Part shown: positions 44,471-53,237 of the stretch, in pieces
How the letters are laid out: each line of letters starts with the position of its first letter
Numbering within the stretch: the first letter of the stretch is position 1
DNA from: Bacteroidota bacterium
GTDB taxonomy: Bacteria > Bacteroidota > Bacteroidia > UKL13-3
Direction: 5' to 3'
NCBI GenBank assembly: GCA_027487835.1
Contig: JAIYCU010000029.1
Location: 1 to 64,000 of the forward strand
Length of the DNA stretch: 64,000 nucleotides
The notes under the pieces: generated by a model
Databases searched by the model: none
What the model saw: only the letters and a program-made list of their open reading frames with translations
What the model was told of the DNA's origin: nothing
Program-made: the position numbers and the translations under genes

Positions 44471-45097
44471 ATGCTTGCCATAGTTTTTTTGCTTTTTGTT
44501 GTGCTTAGTTTTGTAGGGTCATTGCAACCGGGTCCCGTAAATATTGGCGTAGTTTATTATGCCTTATTGGGTCAAAAAAAACCTGCGATATTATTGGCAT
44601 TAGGTGGCTCCCTTCCAGAAGTATTATATACCGCAATTGCTATAAAATCCTTGGTATTTTCAAAGCAAATGGACCAGTACCTATCTGTATTTAGTGCCAC
44701 TGCTTCAGTTGTCTTTGTTGTGTTAGGTGTGTATATAATTTTCGCTAAAAGCGCTCAGCAAAAAGTCGAAAATTTTGGCGGTAAAGGGGCCTTTTGGCTA
44801 GGTCTAAGTTTAGGGTCATTAAATCCACAACTCATTTTGTTTTGGGCTGGAATTGCATGGTATATTCACCTAAATTTTGAAAGCCTTAAGCTTTTGGAAA
44901 ATATTAATCTAATTCTAGCTTCTTTGGGTGCAGGATTTGGCGCCTTTTTATTGCACATTTTTTATTTCGGTTTGATCCAAAAGTATGAGCAAGCCAAGGT
45001 GCTTAAATGGATAAAGGAATATCCCCAAAAAGTGATAGGTACTATATATTTCTTAATGGGTGTTTTGGGTATATTTCATACCTGCTTCAACTTTTAG
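44471..45097 (+). CDS. LysE-family transporter
   Basis: 208 residues with about six hydrophobic helices. The N-terminal GSLQPGPVNIGVVYYALLGQKKPAILLALGGSLPE, in recognisable blocks, matches the LysE/RhtB motif PGP-(x)n-G near residue 20; GLSLGSLNPQLILFWAG (about 115-131) is the second conserved block. It exports amino acids or related compounds. Its last 45 bases overlap convergently with the DUF1684 gene. It may close the long plus-strand operon that began at the ECF sigma gene. Confidence 0.85.
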   Translation: MLAIVFLLFVVLSFVGSLQPGPVNIGVVYYALLGQKKPAILLALGGSLPEVLYTAIAIKSLVFSKQMDQYLSVFSATASVVFVVLGVYIIFAKSAQQKVENFGGKGAFWLGLSLGSLNPQLILFWAGIAWYIHLNFESLKLLENINLILASLGAGFGAFLLHIFYFGLIQKYEQAKVLKWIKEYPQKVIGTIYFLMGVLGIFHTCFNF

Positions 45098-45670
45098 CTG
45101 CAAATAGTTTTCTTTAGGTGGAATTGGACAAGTATAGGCTTGGTTGTAGGCGCAATAAGGATTGTATGCCAAATTGAAATCTAGCCAAACTTCCTTAGCC
45201 TCGCTTTTCTCTAAATCTAAATAACGTCCAGCACCGTAGGTTTCATTACCTGTGGTTTCGTCGGTAAATGGGATGATTAGGTAATTCTCATACCCCGGTT
45301 TTTTAAGTTCTTGCTCCAAAACCATTAACTCATAGTTCTGCCCATTTAGTTCAAAGCGCACCTTGCCATATTGTTTATATGGCTTTGTTTTTTGATGCGA
45401 GTGCAGCAACTCAAATACAGGTGAATTGTTAATTGGGGTAAGTATGGCTTTTACTTTATACTTTTCTTGAATAGGAAAGAATTTTAAGCCTTGCCAGGTA
45501 TAAAAGCTTGCACTATCCAGAGGCGTTCTTTCTGGGTCAAAAAACTGCTCATTTAATGCTGCACGATGGTTGGCAATTTCTGCGCGGTATTTTGGGTCTT
45601 CTGTTGGGCCACAAGCTGCCAAGAGCAAGTTTAGTAGAAAGCCTGATAGAATAATTCTTTTAGAAAGCAT
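45053..45670 (-). CDS. DUF1684 lipoprotein
   Basis: 205 residues. The lipobox LLLAAC (Cys about 20) shows lipidation. The DUF1684 signature is clear: TGNETYGAGRYLDLE (about 138-152) followed by LDFNLAYNPYCAYNQAYTCP with IPPKENYLQLKVEAG. The family is a widespread small fold in Bacteroidota and actinobacteria of unknown function. Its 3' end overlaps the LysE gene on the other strand by 45 bases. Downstream of the Omp28-type lipoprotein gene (4-base gap), so probably co-transcribed. Confidence 0.92.
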   Translation of the reverse strand: MLSKRIILSGFLLNLLLAACGPTEDPKYRAEIANHRAALNEQFFDPERTPLDSASFYTWQGLKFFPIQEKYKVKAILTPINNSPVFELLHSHQKTKPYKQYGKVRFELNGQNYELMVLEQELKKPGYENYLIIPFTDETTGNETYGAGRYLDLEKSEAKEVWLDFNLAYNPYCAYNQAYTCPIPPKENYLQLKVEAGMKYTQNTH

Positions 45671-45674
45671 GGGC

Positions 45675-46577
45675 TTATTGCACTTTGACTTCTGCAGAAT
45701 GAATGATTTCTTTTTTGCTAACGTCTTTATTCACAAAAACCAATACTTCTAAATTGTTTTTATTCCATTTTGCATCGTCTCTTTTAAAGCGATAGGTTTT
45801 AATAAACACACGTCCTGATACATAATCGGCTTTCAACAAATCACCAAAGAAACTGCTAGCCATGGCTCTTAATACATGGTTATGAATATAGTCTTCAACA
45901 TAAATAGAAGCACCACCTGCATCTCTGCTTTCTTGAACATCCTCCAAATCACTTTCCAATATAGCTACTGATAAATAGTTAGAGTCGCTTACCGCTTGGG
46001 TGTAAGTTACCTTAACTCTAATTTCTACCTCTTCTCCGATATTTTTTGCGGTAACTTCTAAATTCAGTGGGGTAGGTTTGGCAAGTTCTGCTTCTGAGAA
46101 AGCACTCCATTTTTGGTAATCTGTATTTGCAGAAATTTCACCTGGAAATTTGATGCGATTAACATTACCAACAGGCAATGAATTACTAATGCCTACCATT
46201 TCAAAAATAAGCGCACCTGCTTGTGTTCTAAAATCATATTTACTTAGGTGTTTATCCCCTCTGGCAGGGTCAAAAGGAGTAGTTAACGCATTAACTTTGT
46301 TTAAAGGATGAAGCGTTAAAATATTTACCCTGTTAGGAAATCTTGCAGAAATGGCTTTTGCCTCTGCTTGGGCAGTGGGGCAATTAGGGCATCTTACTCC
46401 AGTAATTTCTTCAATTACAATTTGCCTTTGTTGCGCAGTAGGAATTTCGCTAGAAACATAGGTGGTATCTTCTACTACAGATTCAGGTTCAAAATTAATA
46501 TAAGGCGGAATTTCCTCGCAACTGCTTAATAAAGCAACACCAACTAACAAACTTAAAGCGAAAAGTATTTTTTTCAT
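45675..46577 (-). CDS. Omp28-related lipoprotein
   Basis: 300 residues. Lipobox LLSSC (Cys about 20) follows the signal segment. The Omp28 start QIVIEEITGVRCPNCPTAQAEAKAISAR, seen as EITGVRCPNCPTAQAEA (about 56-72), carries CPNC in a thioredoxin-like fold. The remainder is beta-rich. Omp28 of P. gingivalis is an outer-membrane adhesin-like protein. Four bases downstream of the beta-barrel gene, forming an OMP-lipoprotein pair. Confidence 0.9.
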   Translation of the reverse strand: MKKILFALSLLVGVALLSSCEEIPPYINFEPESVVEDTTYVSSEIPTAQQRQIVIEEITGVRCPNCPTAQAEAKAISARFPNRVNILTLHPLNKVNALTTPFDPARGDKHLSKYDFRTQAGALIFEMVGISNSLPVGNVNRIKFPGEISANTDYQKWSAFSEAELAKPTPLNLEVTAKNIGEEVEIRVKVTYTQAVSDSNYLSVAILESDLEDVQESRDAGGASIYVEDYIHNHVLRAMASSFFGDLLKADYVSGRVFIKTYRFKRDDAKWNKNNLEVLVFVNKDVSKKEIIHSAEVKVQ

Positions 46578-46581
46578 GGTA

Positions 46582-48261
46582 TTAAAAATTAGTGGTCATG
46601 GTTAATCTTACGCCAGAGAAAGCAGGTTCAACCCTACAAACACCGCCTGCACAATTTACCCCTTCAACTTGTTTAATATAGCCTCCAGTGAGGCGGGTAT
46701 TCTTTTTGGTATAAGCACCAAATACATTCCAATAATGTATCAATTCAAACTCCTTGCCTGCCGCAGGTTTGTTTCTTGCCCCAGGTTTTACATTTACCAT
46801 ATCTCCAGCACTAAACGAATAATGAGGGGCAATGTTCAACTCCAATAAGCCATTAACAAAGCTGCCTAAATCGGCCTCTGTTTTTAAATATTGCGCCTCT
46901 ATTCTCAAGGATCTTTTGCTGCTGAGTTTATAGGTTGCCTCTCCAAAAACAGTGTTGGCAATCACATAAGGTACGCCTGGTTTTGCTTCAAACAATTGTT
47001 GGTTATAGTTAATTAATTGATAGCCCAATTGTGCCTTAAATTTCTTGGTAAATTTATGTTGCACTTCAAAATAGTATTCACGGAAGTAGCGATTGGAGTC
47101 GGCCTCAAAGTTTACCGGACTCACCGTTGCTCCCTTAAAACTGCCAATGGGTGTAGCCAAAGATGTATTAAAGTTAAATTGGGTTTGATGCTTCTTTAAA
47201 AACTTGGGTTTCCAAGTGAGGTCTAGTTGCAAACCTTCCTCTGCAAATTCTTGGGTAAAGGCATTATAACGCGCCAATAATCGGTAAACATTTTGCCTAG
47301 TAATACTTGGTAAATAGGCAATCATTCCTAAGTTTTGATTTTCTAAGGGCGAAGTGCGTAAAGAAAATTTATCAATATATCTATATTGTGCTGTAACGCC
47401 AAAACCTTTGGTAGAGTAGGATACATTGGTAAGAATAACCTTGCCTTCGTGCAATTCCATTTGATTATTTACTGGGTTTATAATGGCTTCTTGCGTTTTG
47501 CCTGCATACTCTGCGTACCAACTAAAATTTTTAAACCTTAAGGTATTGTAAACATTATACACAAACACATTATACTTAGGATAAAATCTTTGTTCTAAAT
47601 TGTAATTATTAATTGTACTTGCAATTACATTCATGGTGCCTTGGTCAATGGTTCTGTTCACCAAACTTACACCTGGTTCTGTGCTAAAACCTTCCCTAAT
47701 ATCAAAGTGGTGGTCGGCATTAATGCCCTTTATCACCACAGGTCTTAGGTCGAACCTAAACTTTTGCAAACCCGTAAATGCCTTTATAGTGGTGTTTTCA
47801 GTGGGCGTATATTTTACATGTGCGCCTTGTATGGCAAAATCTAAACCTAGGTTTCTGTCTTCATACGACCTAAACACCATCCCACTTGCAAATTGGTCAT
47901 AAAAATAACCTACAGTAATTATGGCTTTATCTACTTTTTTGCTCACACTCCAGAATCCCAATCCACTTTTGGTATAAGCTTCTTGCGGGTTTAAAAGCGG
48001 AGAGTTATTAAATAAGTCGAAACGGGCTGTAAAAGTGTACCCGTTTTTTTTATAGTTGAGCCAAAGCCAAGCATCGGTAGAAGATAATTCCTTTTCGTAT
48101 TGAGTGGTAGTTGCACCAATGGCGCTGTCTCTCACATAAAACTGATTGGTGGTTTGAAAGTTTCCAGAGAATTCTCCTTTATCTTCTTTTTTTTCTTCTT
48201 GTGCCTGGGCAAATCCTGCGGTCAATGCAATGAGTAAGGCAAATGAGTATAGTTTTTTCAT
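46582..48261 (-). CDS. Large outer-membrane beta-barrel (DUF6029-like)
   Basis: 559 residues, with a signal peptide (ending GFAQAQ) and a barrel-like pattern throughout, ending FSGVRLTMTTNF with the terminal Phe favoured by the BAM machinery. Paired with the Omp28-type lipoprotein. I recall such barrels as DUF6029; the name should be verified by profile search. No transport motif or plug domain is seen, so it is not a TonB receptor. It follows rsfS by 16 bases on the same strand. Confidence 0.8.
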   Translation of the reverse strand: MKKLYSFALLIALTAGFAQAQEEKKEDKGEFSGNFQTTNQFYVRDSAIGATTTQYEKELSSTDAWLWLNYKKNGYTFTARFDLFNNSPLLNPQEAYTKSGLGFWSVSKKVDKAIITVGYFYDQFASGMVFRSYEDRNLGLDFAIQGAHVKYTPTENTTIKAFTGLQKFRFDLRPVVIKGINADHHFDIREGFSTEPGVSLVNRTIDQGTMNVIASTINNYNLEQRFYPKYNVFVYNVYNTLRFKNFSWYAEYAGKTQEAIINPVNNQMELHEGKVILTNVSYSTKGFGVTAQYRYIDKFSLRTSPLENQNLGMIAYLPSITRQNVYRLLARYNAFTQEFAEEGLQLDLTWKPKFLKKHQTQFNFNTSLATPIGSFKGATVSPVNFEADSNRYFREYYFEVQHKFTKKFKAQLGYQLINYNQQLFEAKPGVPYVIANTVFGEATYKLSSKRSLRIEAQYLKTEADLGSFVNGLLELNIAPHYSFSAGDMVNVKPGARNKPAAGKEFELIHYWNVFGAYTKKNTRLTGGYIKQVEGVNCAGGVCRVEPAFSGVRLTMTTNF

Positions 48262-48277
48262 ACAAGGTTCAATCCAA

Positions 48278-48784
48278 TTATTTTCCTTTAAACAGTACTT
48301 CTACGGCATCCCCCCAAAGTTGTTCAATGCCATAAAAGTCTCTTTTTTCTTCTTGAAATACGTGTGCAACCACATTAAAGTAGTCAACTAAAATCCATTC
48401 AAGGTTCTCGTAACCTTCGCGGTGTAATGGATTTTCATTTAAGCGTTTTTTCACTTCGTCTTCTACACTTTTGGCAATGGCTTCAACTTTTTTATCGTTG
48501 TCGGCAGAAGAAATAACAAAGAAATCGGCTGGGGCACTGGCAATTTTGCGCATGTCCCAAATTCTAATGTTTTCTGCTTTTTTCTCATACATCCCTTGGG
48601 CCACTGTTACGGCTAACAAAGAGGCCGGGTCCATGATTTCAATATTGATAGCACTTTTTTTAGGTGCTGCTTTTTTAGCACTTACTTTTTTAGCAACTGC
48701 TTTCTTTGCACTTGTCTTTTTTGCTGCGGCCTTCTTTGGGGCAGCCTTTTTTGCGGATACTTTTTTCGCTGGTGTTATTGCCAT
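48278..48784 (-). CDS. rsfS: Ribosomal silencing factor RsfS with lysine/alanine-rich N-terminal tail
   Basis: 168 residues. The C-terminal domain (about 50-168) is RsfS: IRIWDMRKIASAPADFFVISSADND, with DxxDFFVIxxA-like spacing, and EGYENLEWILVDYFNVVAHVF (about 128-148). It binds L14 and blocks subunit joining in starvation. Unlike the usual 105-120 residues, an extra N-terminal tail of about 45 residues is made of AKK repeats (KKVSAKKAAPKK, AAAKKTSAKKAVAKK and so on), like histone H1 tails. ATG 48784 is chosen; an open frame upstream is unconserved. Divergent from birA, 45 bases apart. Confidence 0.93.
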   Translation of the reverse strand: MAITPAKKVSAKKAAPKKAAAKKTSAKKAVAKKVSAKKAAPKKSAINIEIMDPASLLAVTVAQGMYEKKAENIRIWDMRKIASAPADFFVISSADNDKKVEAIAKSVEDEVKKRLNENPLHREGYENLEWILVDYFNVVAHVFQEEKRDFYGIEQLWGDAVEVLFKGK

Positions 48785-48798
48785 TTCGAATCTACTGG

Positions 48799-48806
48799 TA
48801 AATTTG
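48799..48806 (+). promoter_or_regulatory. -7 box of birA operon
   Basis: TAAATTTG, an exact TAnnTTTG match, lies 24 bases before the TTG start of birA in the 45-base birA/rsfS divergent gap. Its -33 region would fall inside the rsfS start, so the two genes share control sequence. Confidence 0.6.
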
Positions 48807-48829
48807 ACGCAAAATAAGACTTTTTTTAA

Positions 48830-49585
48830 TTGGCACAGCAAATACCTCAAATCGGGCAGTATTCTCTTTACTTGGAAGAAACAGATTCAACCAATACTGC
48901 CCTTCGTTTATGGCTAGAACGTGAGTCGCTGCCAGAAGGAGCTCTTGTTTACACCCATTTTCAATCAGCAGGCCGCGGGCAAGAAAATGCAGCTTGGGAA
49001 TCTGAAGCAGGGCAGAATGTTTTGCTTAGTGTGCTATTATACCCTAATTTCATTAATCTTCAGGAACAAGTTTGGCTAAATTTATGTGTTTGTTTGGCCT
49101 TGCAAAAAACCGTGAAAGAATTGTCGGGTCAAACCGCTTTTATAAAATGGCCCAATGATATTTATGTTGAACACCAAAAAATTGCTGGAATCCTCATTGA
49201 AAATGTAATCCAAGGCACCAAAATTAAGTATAGCATAGTTGGGGTCGGTTTGAACCTAAACCAAATGCAGTTTAGTTTTCCACAGGCGAGTTCTATTAGA
49301 AAGGTTTCAGGCATCAGACATGATTTAAGTGAGGCTCGGACCATTTTATGCAAGCATTTTACAGAAAGCTACCGTATGCTTAAAGGCAAACAATGGAATT
49401 ATTTTTGGGATGCATATCATGCAAATCTTTATGCAAAAGGGCAACTAGCCCTATTTGAAGCGGATGGTCAACAGTTTGAAGGCGAAATTATGGGCATTGA
49501 TAAAAAGGGGCGTTTGCATATTTATTCTCAAGATGAAGTGCGGAGTTTTGCCAATAAAGAAGTAAAATTGATTCAAATTATTTAG
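48830..49585 (+). CDS. birA: Biotin-[acetyl-CoA carboxylase] ligase
   Basis: 251 residues without the N-terminal HTH of E. coli BirA, so it is not a repressor. Catalytic motifs are ETDSTNTALR (about 17-26), the biotinyl-AMP loop GRGQENAAWESEAG (about 47-60), and KWPNDIYVEHQKIAGILIE (about 100-118) with the conserved lysine. A small C-terminal SH3-like domain follows. The start is TTG (48830): no ATG precedes the conserved N-terminus. First gene of birA-coaX-OMP-lptC. Confidence 0.95.
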   Translation: MAQQIPQIGQYSLYLEETDSTNTALRLWLERESLPEGALVYTHFQSAGRGQENAAWESEAGQNVLLSVLLYPNFINLQEQVWLNLCVCLALQKTVKELSGQTAFIKWPNDIYVEHQKIAGILIENVIQGTKIKYSIVGVGLNLNQMQFSFPQASSIRKVSGIRHDLSEARTILCKHFTESYRMLKGKQWNYFWDAYHANLYAKGQLALFEADGQQFEGEIMGIDKKGRLHIYSQDEVRSFANKEVKLIQII

Positions 49586-49592
49586 GTTCAAC

Positions 49593-50315
49593 ATGACCCA
49601 TCACTTGGTTATTGACGCTGGAAATACCCGCATTAAATTTGCCCATTTTATTGGAGATGCCTTGCATGATTCCTTTATTTGGGACCCATTTGTGGAAGAA
49701 GGTTTGAACCAATTTTTGACAGCTAAACACTTTGACAAAATCGTTTTAAGTGATGTTTCGGGCAATGCTTTAGCCAAATTGCAAACTTATTTTAAGCAAG
49801 AAATTTTATTGTTGGGCCCACAATTGCAATTGCCTTTTGCCAATTTATATGCCACACCAAACACTTTAGGCGCAGATAGATTGGCGCTAGTAGCGGGCGC
49901 AATGGCCAAATACCCTGAAGCTAATTGTTTAATTATTGATGCGGGCACTTGCGTAACCTACGATGTATTACGTGCCGATGCTACTTTTTTAGGCGGCAAC
50001 ATAACACCGGGCTTACAAATGCGTTTAAAGGCCATGAATAGCTTTACAGGCAAACTTCCTTTACCCGAATTTTCTTTTCCAGAAAAGGTACTTGGCACTC
50101 AAACAAGCGAGTGTTTGGTATCTGGCGCGTATTACGGTTTAATTGGTGAAATCGAATGGTTGGTTCAAACCTATGCCCAAGAATTTCCTGCGCTTAAAAC
50201 AATACTTACAGGCGGCGATGCTCAATTGTTGGCAAAGCGGCTTAAAACTAACATATTTGCAGAACCACAGCTTTTGCTGTACGGATTAAATAAAATAGCT
50301 AGCATCAATGATTAA
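49593..50315 (+). CDS. coaX: Type III pantothenate kinase
   Basis: 240 residues of the ASKHA fold. Motifs: phosphate loop DAGNTRIKFA (about 7-16), GADRLALVAGA (about 90-100), IDAGTCVTYD (about 113-122) with the catalytic Asp, and GGNITPGLQMR (about 132-142). It makes 4'-phosphopantothenate, the first committed step of CoA synthesis, with potassium or ammonium activation known for the family. It overlaps the next gene by 8 bases. Two GGTTYRAACC copies lie in it (49701, 50162). Confidence 0.96.
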   Translation: MTHHLVIDAGNTRIKFAHFIGDALHDSFIWDPFVEEGLNQFLTAKHFDKIVLSDVSGNALAKLQTYFKQEILLLGPQLQLPFANLYATPNTLGADRLALVAGAMAKYPEANCLIIDAGTCVTYDVLRADATFLGGNITPGLQMRLKAMNSFTGKLPLPEFSFPEKVLGTQTSECLVSGAYYGLIGEIEWLVQTYAQEFPALKTILTGGDAQLLAKRLKTNIFAEPQLLLYGLNKIASIND

Positions 50316-51609
50316 ATCTGCTTTTCAGGCCCTTTTCTGTGTTATACTTATCTCCCTATCCTTGGGATTGAAAGCTCAGAATATCACAAAATCACCCTAT
50401 TCAATTATCGGCTTAGGAGAGCTGGTTTATACAGGCAATGCCCAAACTTATTCTTTGGGTCAAACCAACCAAGGATTTCGTACACCTTTTGCTGTTAACT
50501 ATCTTAATCCTGCATCCTATTCAGCTTTTTTAACTACCAATATTGAAGCAGGTGCAACTTACAGTTTGGCCAATATTAGCGGAGCTAATAGCAGCTCACA
50601 AGTAAATAATAGCTGGATTTCTTATATCAATTTTGGGGTTCCTTTATCTGCAAAACGTGGCATTGGCTTTAGTTTTGGCGCAGCGCCGTATACCAGTGTT
50701 GGGTATAATATTGTTTCGGAAGTTCAGATACCGCAAGATACCTTTTCAATCCTAGCTCAAAATAATTATGTGGGTAGAGGCGGATTAACCAAGTTTTATT
50801 TGGGCTATGGCATGCGATTGCACCGTTTGGTATCAGTGGGCGCTAATGCTAATTATGTGTATGGAGAAGTGAGCAATACAACGCAATTACTTATTCCATC
50901 TAAGTATAATATGTTTAATACCAATGAGGATAATTCCTATTTTGTAAATGGTTGGTTAATAGATTTAGGTACACAATTGCATGATACTTTTTCAATCCTT
51001 AAACAGAATGAACGCATAGAATATAATTGGGTTGTAGGGGCAAACTATACGCCGCAAACCAACTTTGCAGGAGAGCAAAATTATTTGTTAAGGAGTTTAC
51101 CTATTGGTTCGAGCACGGGCATAAAAGACACCATTTTTAAAGAAGAGTCGGCAGCCGGAACGGTAGTATCTCCTGCTTCTTGGAAACTTGGTTTTAGCTT
51201 TGCGCGCAAAGACAAATGGGCGCTAATGGCAGATGTTAAAGGTACTAATTGGAGTGATTTTACGGCTTTGGGAAGGAAGGATTCATTAAGAAACAGTTTA
51301 TCCTATCACCTTGGGTTTTCTTATATTCCAGATAGTAAGAGTAAAAATATTTTAGGTAGAATTGAGTACCGTTTAGGTGGAAGATACGAGAAGAGTAATT
51401 TGGCTGTATTTGGCACAGGCGTAGATGTATTGGCCATAACAGCAGGGCTTGGAATACCCATGGGCAGAACCCGCTCTCGTTTAAACCTTGGAGCAGAGTG
51501 GATGCAAAGAGGAACCTTGGAAAATGGCTTGATAAAGGAGGAATATTTTAGGGTATTTATAGGAATAACTTTTGCGGATAAGTGGTTTTATAGGTATCGT
51601 TATGATTAA
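50308..51609 (+). CDS. Outer-membrane beta-barrel protein (porin-like), unnamed
   Basis: 433 residues. A signal peptide ends GLKAQ (about 24); the mature start NITKSPYSIIGLGELVYTGNA resembles OmpP1/FadL-like Bacteroidota barrels that begin with a Ser-Pro-Tyr-Ser segment. The rest shows amphipathic strands and ends DKWFYRYRYD. It lies between coaX and lptC, an order often seen in Bacteroidota, but its function is not established. Overlaps both neighbours by 8 bases. Confidence 0.82.
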   Translation: MIKSAFQALFCVILISLSLGLKAQNITKSPYSIIGLGELVYTGNAQTYSLGQTNQGFRTPFAVNYLNPASYSAFLTTNIEAGATYSLANISGANSSSQVNNSWISYINFGVPLSAKRGIGFSFGAAPYTSVGYNIVSEVQIPQDTFSILAQNNYVGRGGLTKFYLGYGMRLHRLVSVGANANYVYGEVSNTTQLLIPSKYNMFNTNEDNSYFVNGWLIDLGTQLHDTFSILKQNERIEYNWVVGANYTPQTNFAGEQNYLLRSLPIGSSTGIKDTIFKEESAAGTVVSPASWKLGFSFARKDKWALMADVKGTNWSDFTALGRKDSLRNSLSYHLGFSYIPDSKSKNILGRIEYRLGGRYEKSNLAVFGTGVDVLAITAGLGIPMGRTRSRLNLGAEWMQRGTLENGLIKEEYFRVFIGITFADKWFYRYRYD

Positions 51610-52147
51610 ACTTAAACAGTTAATTTTTATATCCTTTGCCTTGTTATTTATTGCTTGTGGCAGCAAGGAATTAGACAAAGTAAAAATATCGGCTGCTGCC
51701 AAAGATCTTCCAATAGAGGTTGGGAGTAATATCTACATAAACTATACAGACAGTGGTTATCTCAAGGCAAAAGTATTTGCACCTTTATTGGAGCGTTATA
51801 GTTCAGAAAACCGCATGGAAACAGAAATGCGTCAAGGTATAACCGCTTATTTTTATGATAATAATGGAAAAATAAGCTCTTACATCAAAAGTAAGTATGC
51901 CATTAGAAATGAGTCGCAACGCACCCTCACGGCCAGGAAAGATGTATTTGTAGTAAACAACAAAGGGGATACCTTAAGGACTGAAGAGTTGATTTGGGAT
52001 GAAAAAAACGACCGAATTTATTCAGAGCAATTTGTAAAGATAACCTCCCCAGATAGAATTATTTTAGGCAGTGGATTAGAGTCGAATACCGCCTTTACAA
52101 AGTTTAGGGTTTTAAATATTACAGGTGTTATAAGCTTGAAGCAATAA
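51602..52147 (+). CDS. lptC: LPS export periplasmic protein LptC
   Basis: 181 residues. Lipobox LLFIAC (Cys about 19) replaces the usual single anchor helix. The LptC beta-jellyroll is recognisable from MRQGITAYFYDNNGKISSYIKSKYAIRN (about 68-95, in blocks) and the terminal ELIWDEKNDRIYSEQFVKITS (about 128-148), both typical of Bacteroidota LptC. It passes lipopolysaccharide from LptBFG to LptA. ATG 51602 overlaps the previous stop. Confidence 0.9.
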   Translation: MIKLKQLIFISFALLFIACGSKELDKVKISAAAKDLPIEVGSNIYINYTDSGYLKAKVFAPLLERYSSENRMETEMRQGITAYFYDNNGKISSYIKSKYAIRNESQRTLTARKDVFVVNNKGDTLRTEELIWDEKNDRIYSEQFVKITSPDRIILGSGLESNTAFTKFRVLNITGVISLKQ

Positions 52148-52314
52148 TGGACAAGTGGATTTTGAGAAACTGGCTTATACTAGCAATTGCCTCTTTGATT
52201 GTTGGTTTTTGGGTAGCCTTTACCGAAGATTTTGTAAAGGATAAGGCCTATGTATTTTTCTTCTTATTTTTGGTATTTATGTTTACTTGGTTGAGGAAAA
52301 GTGGGAAGCTGTAG
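52147..52314 (+). CDS. 55-residue two-helix membrane protein downstream of lptC
   Basis: The ATG shares a base with the lptC stop (TAATG), so it is translationally coupled. The product has two hydrophobic segments (about 8-25 and 35-48) separated by the acidic turn TEDFVKDK and ends with a basic tail WLRKSGKL. No family is recognised. Its last 34 bases before the stop are the left copy of an exact direct repeat that recurs at 54804, so its 3' end borders the inserted MBOAT segment. A small helper for Lpt assembly is possible, but this is only inference. Confidence 0.75.
   Translation: MDKWILRNWLILAIASLIVGFWVAFTEDFVKDKAYVFFFLFLVFMFTWLRKSGKL
52280..52313. repeat. 34-bp direct repeat, left copy
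   Basis: Identical over 34 bases to 54804-54837, starting TGTTTACTTGG and ending GGGAAGCTGTA. The bases on either side differ. It encodes the last residues of the 55-residue membrane protein. Confidence 0.95.
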
Positions 52315-52326
52315 GTTGTTTATAAT

Positions 52327-53235
52327 TTATCTTGGTTGCCGATTGACAGCTGAGGAATTCACAATTATCCTTTTTAAATCTTCTGTAATTACCTTTTTAC
52401 CGCAGTAATTTGCATGGTACCATTGGTCGAAAAAATAACTTGAATCAAGAGTATAAGGAAGATTCATTAGGTGTTTAATTTTTTCTTTCTTTAAAGATTC
52501 AATTGCCTCGTTTACCTGATTTATATTGTAAGAAATATTTGGTATAGGAGGGAAAATAACATAAACCTCTTGTTGTTTATCGAATAAATTTACAATTAAA
52601 TCAGTTTCAATCTTTCCAATATTTATTTGATGAAACTCAGCGTTGAACTTATTCTTACAAGTAAAATAGTCTGGTTTGGATTTTCTTTTCTCTTCGTCAA
52701 GGATAGCAGAAGAGCTTATTGAAATAAAGTTTGGATTTTCAGATGGGTTAATTCTATACTTTAAAATTGAGTCAGATTCAGCTTTCCAGTTTCTAAAAAT
52801 TGAAATTGGATGATGAATTATAAAGCTTTTAATATATTCATAGGATAGAAAAGCTACATAAGTTGATTTGTCATTAATAGGTAATGCAAACTCATTATTT
52901 TTATAAAAGTGAAATGGGAGGTATAAGTATATTATTTTATATTTCTTTAAATATCCAGATTCTGCTAAATATTGTAGTAAAGTAAGGTTTTGGCTGCCAG
53001 CAAAACTTAAAAAATCTTCATTTTCAAAGGAGGCATTATCAATATTATATTCTATATTACTACACCCAATAACTAGATTATTGGCATTATTAGATTTTTT
53101 AAATAAACGTATATACCCTGCTGTTGGGTAATGGTATTTTTGCCTTATAATATATAGCCCAAAAAGAGGCTCAAATAAACACATTAGTATAACTAATAAT
53201 GACAGCAAAAGAGTTTTAGATATGAATCTTTTCAT
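52327..53235 (-). CDS. SGNH-like membrane-anchored O-acyltransferase partner
   Basis: 302 residues with an N-terminal transmembrane segment (about 8-28). Block I is replaced by NNLVIGCSNIEYN (about 51-63), with Ser in G-C-S-N, and the C-terminal FFDQWYHANYCGK (about 272-284) provides the Asp-x-x-His-x-N-x-x-G pattern of SGNH/GDSL hydrolases. Such proteins (compare DltD, AlgJ/AlgX) complete acyl transfer to an exported polymer. It lies 2 bases after the MBOAT gene and should act with it outside the membrane. The target polymer is unknown. Confidence 0.75.
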   Translation of the reverse strand: MKRFISKTLLLSLLVILMCLFEPLFGLYIIRQKYHYPTAGYIRLFKKSNNANNLVIGCSNIEYNIDNASFENEDFLSFAGSQNLTLLQYLAESGYLKKYKIIYLYLPFHFYKNNEFALPINDKSTYVAFLSYEYIKSFIIHHPISIFRNWKAESDSILKYRINPSENPNFISISSSAILDEEKRKSKPDYFTCKNKFNAEFHQINIGKIETDLIVNLFDKQQEVYVIFPPIPNISYNINQVNEAIESLKKEKIKHLMNLPYTLDSSYFFDQWYHANYCGKKVITEDLKRIIVNSSAVNRQPR

Positions 53236-53237
53236 GG

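Noticed and set aside
48471-48917. 148-codon plus-strand frame over rsfS
   Set aside because: Its Phe/Ala-rich stretch is the complement of the lysine/alanine tail of RsfS, so it is a shadow.
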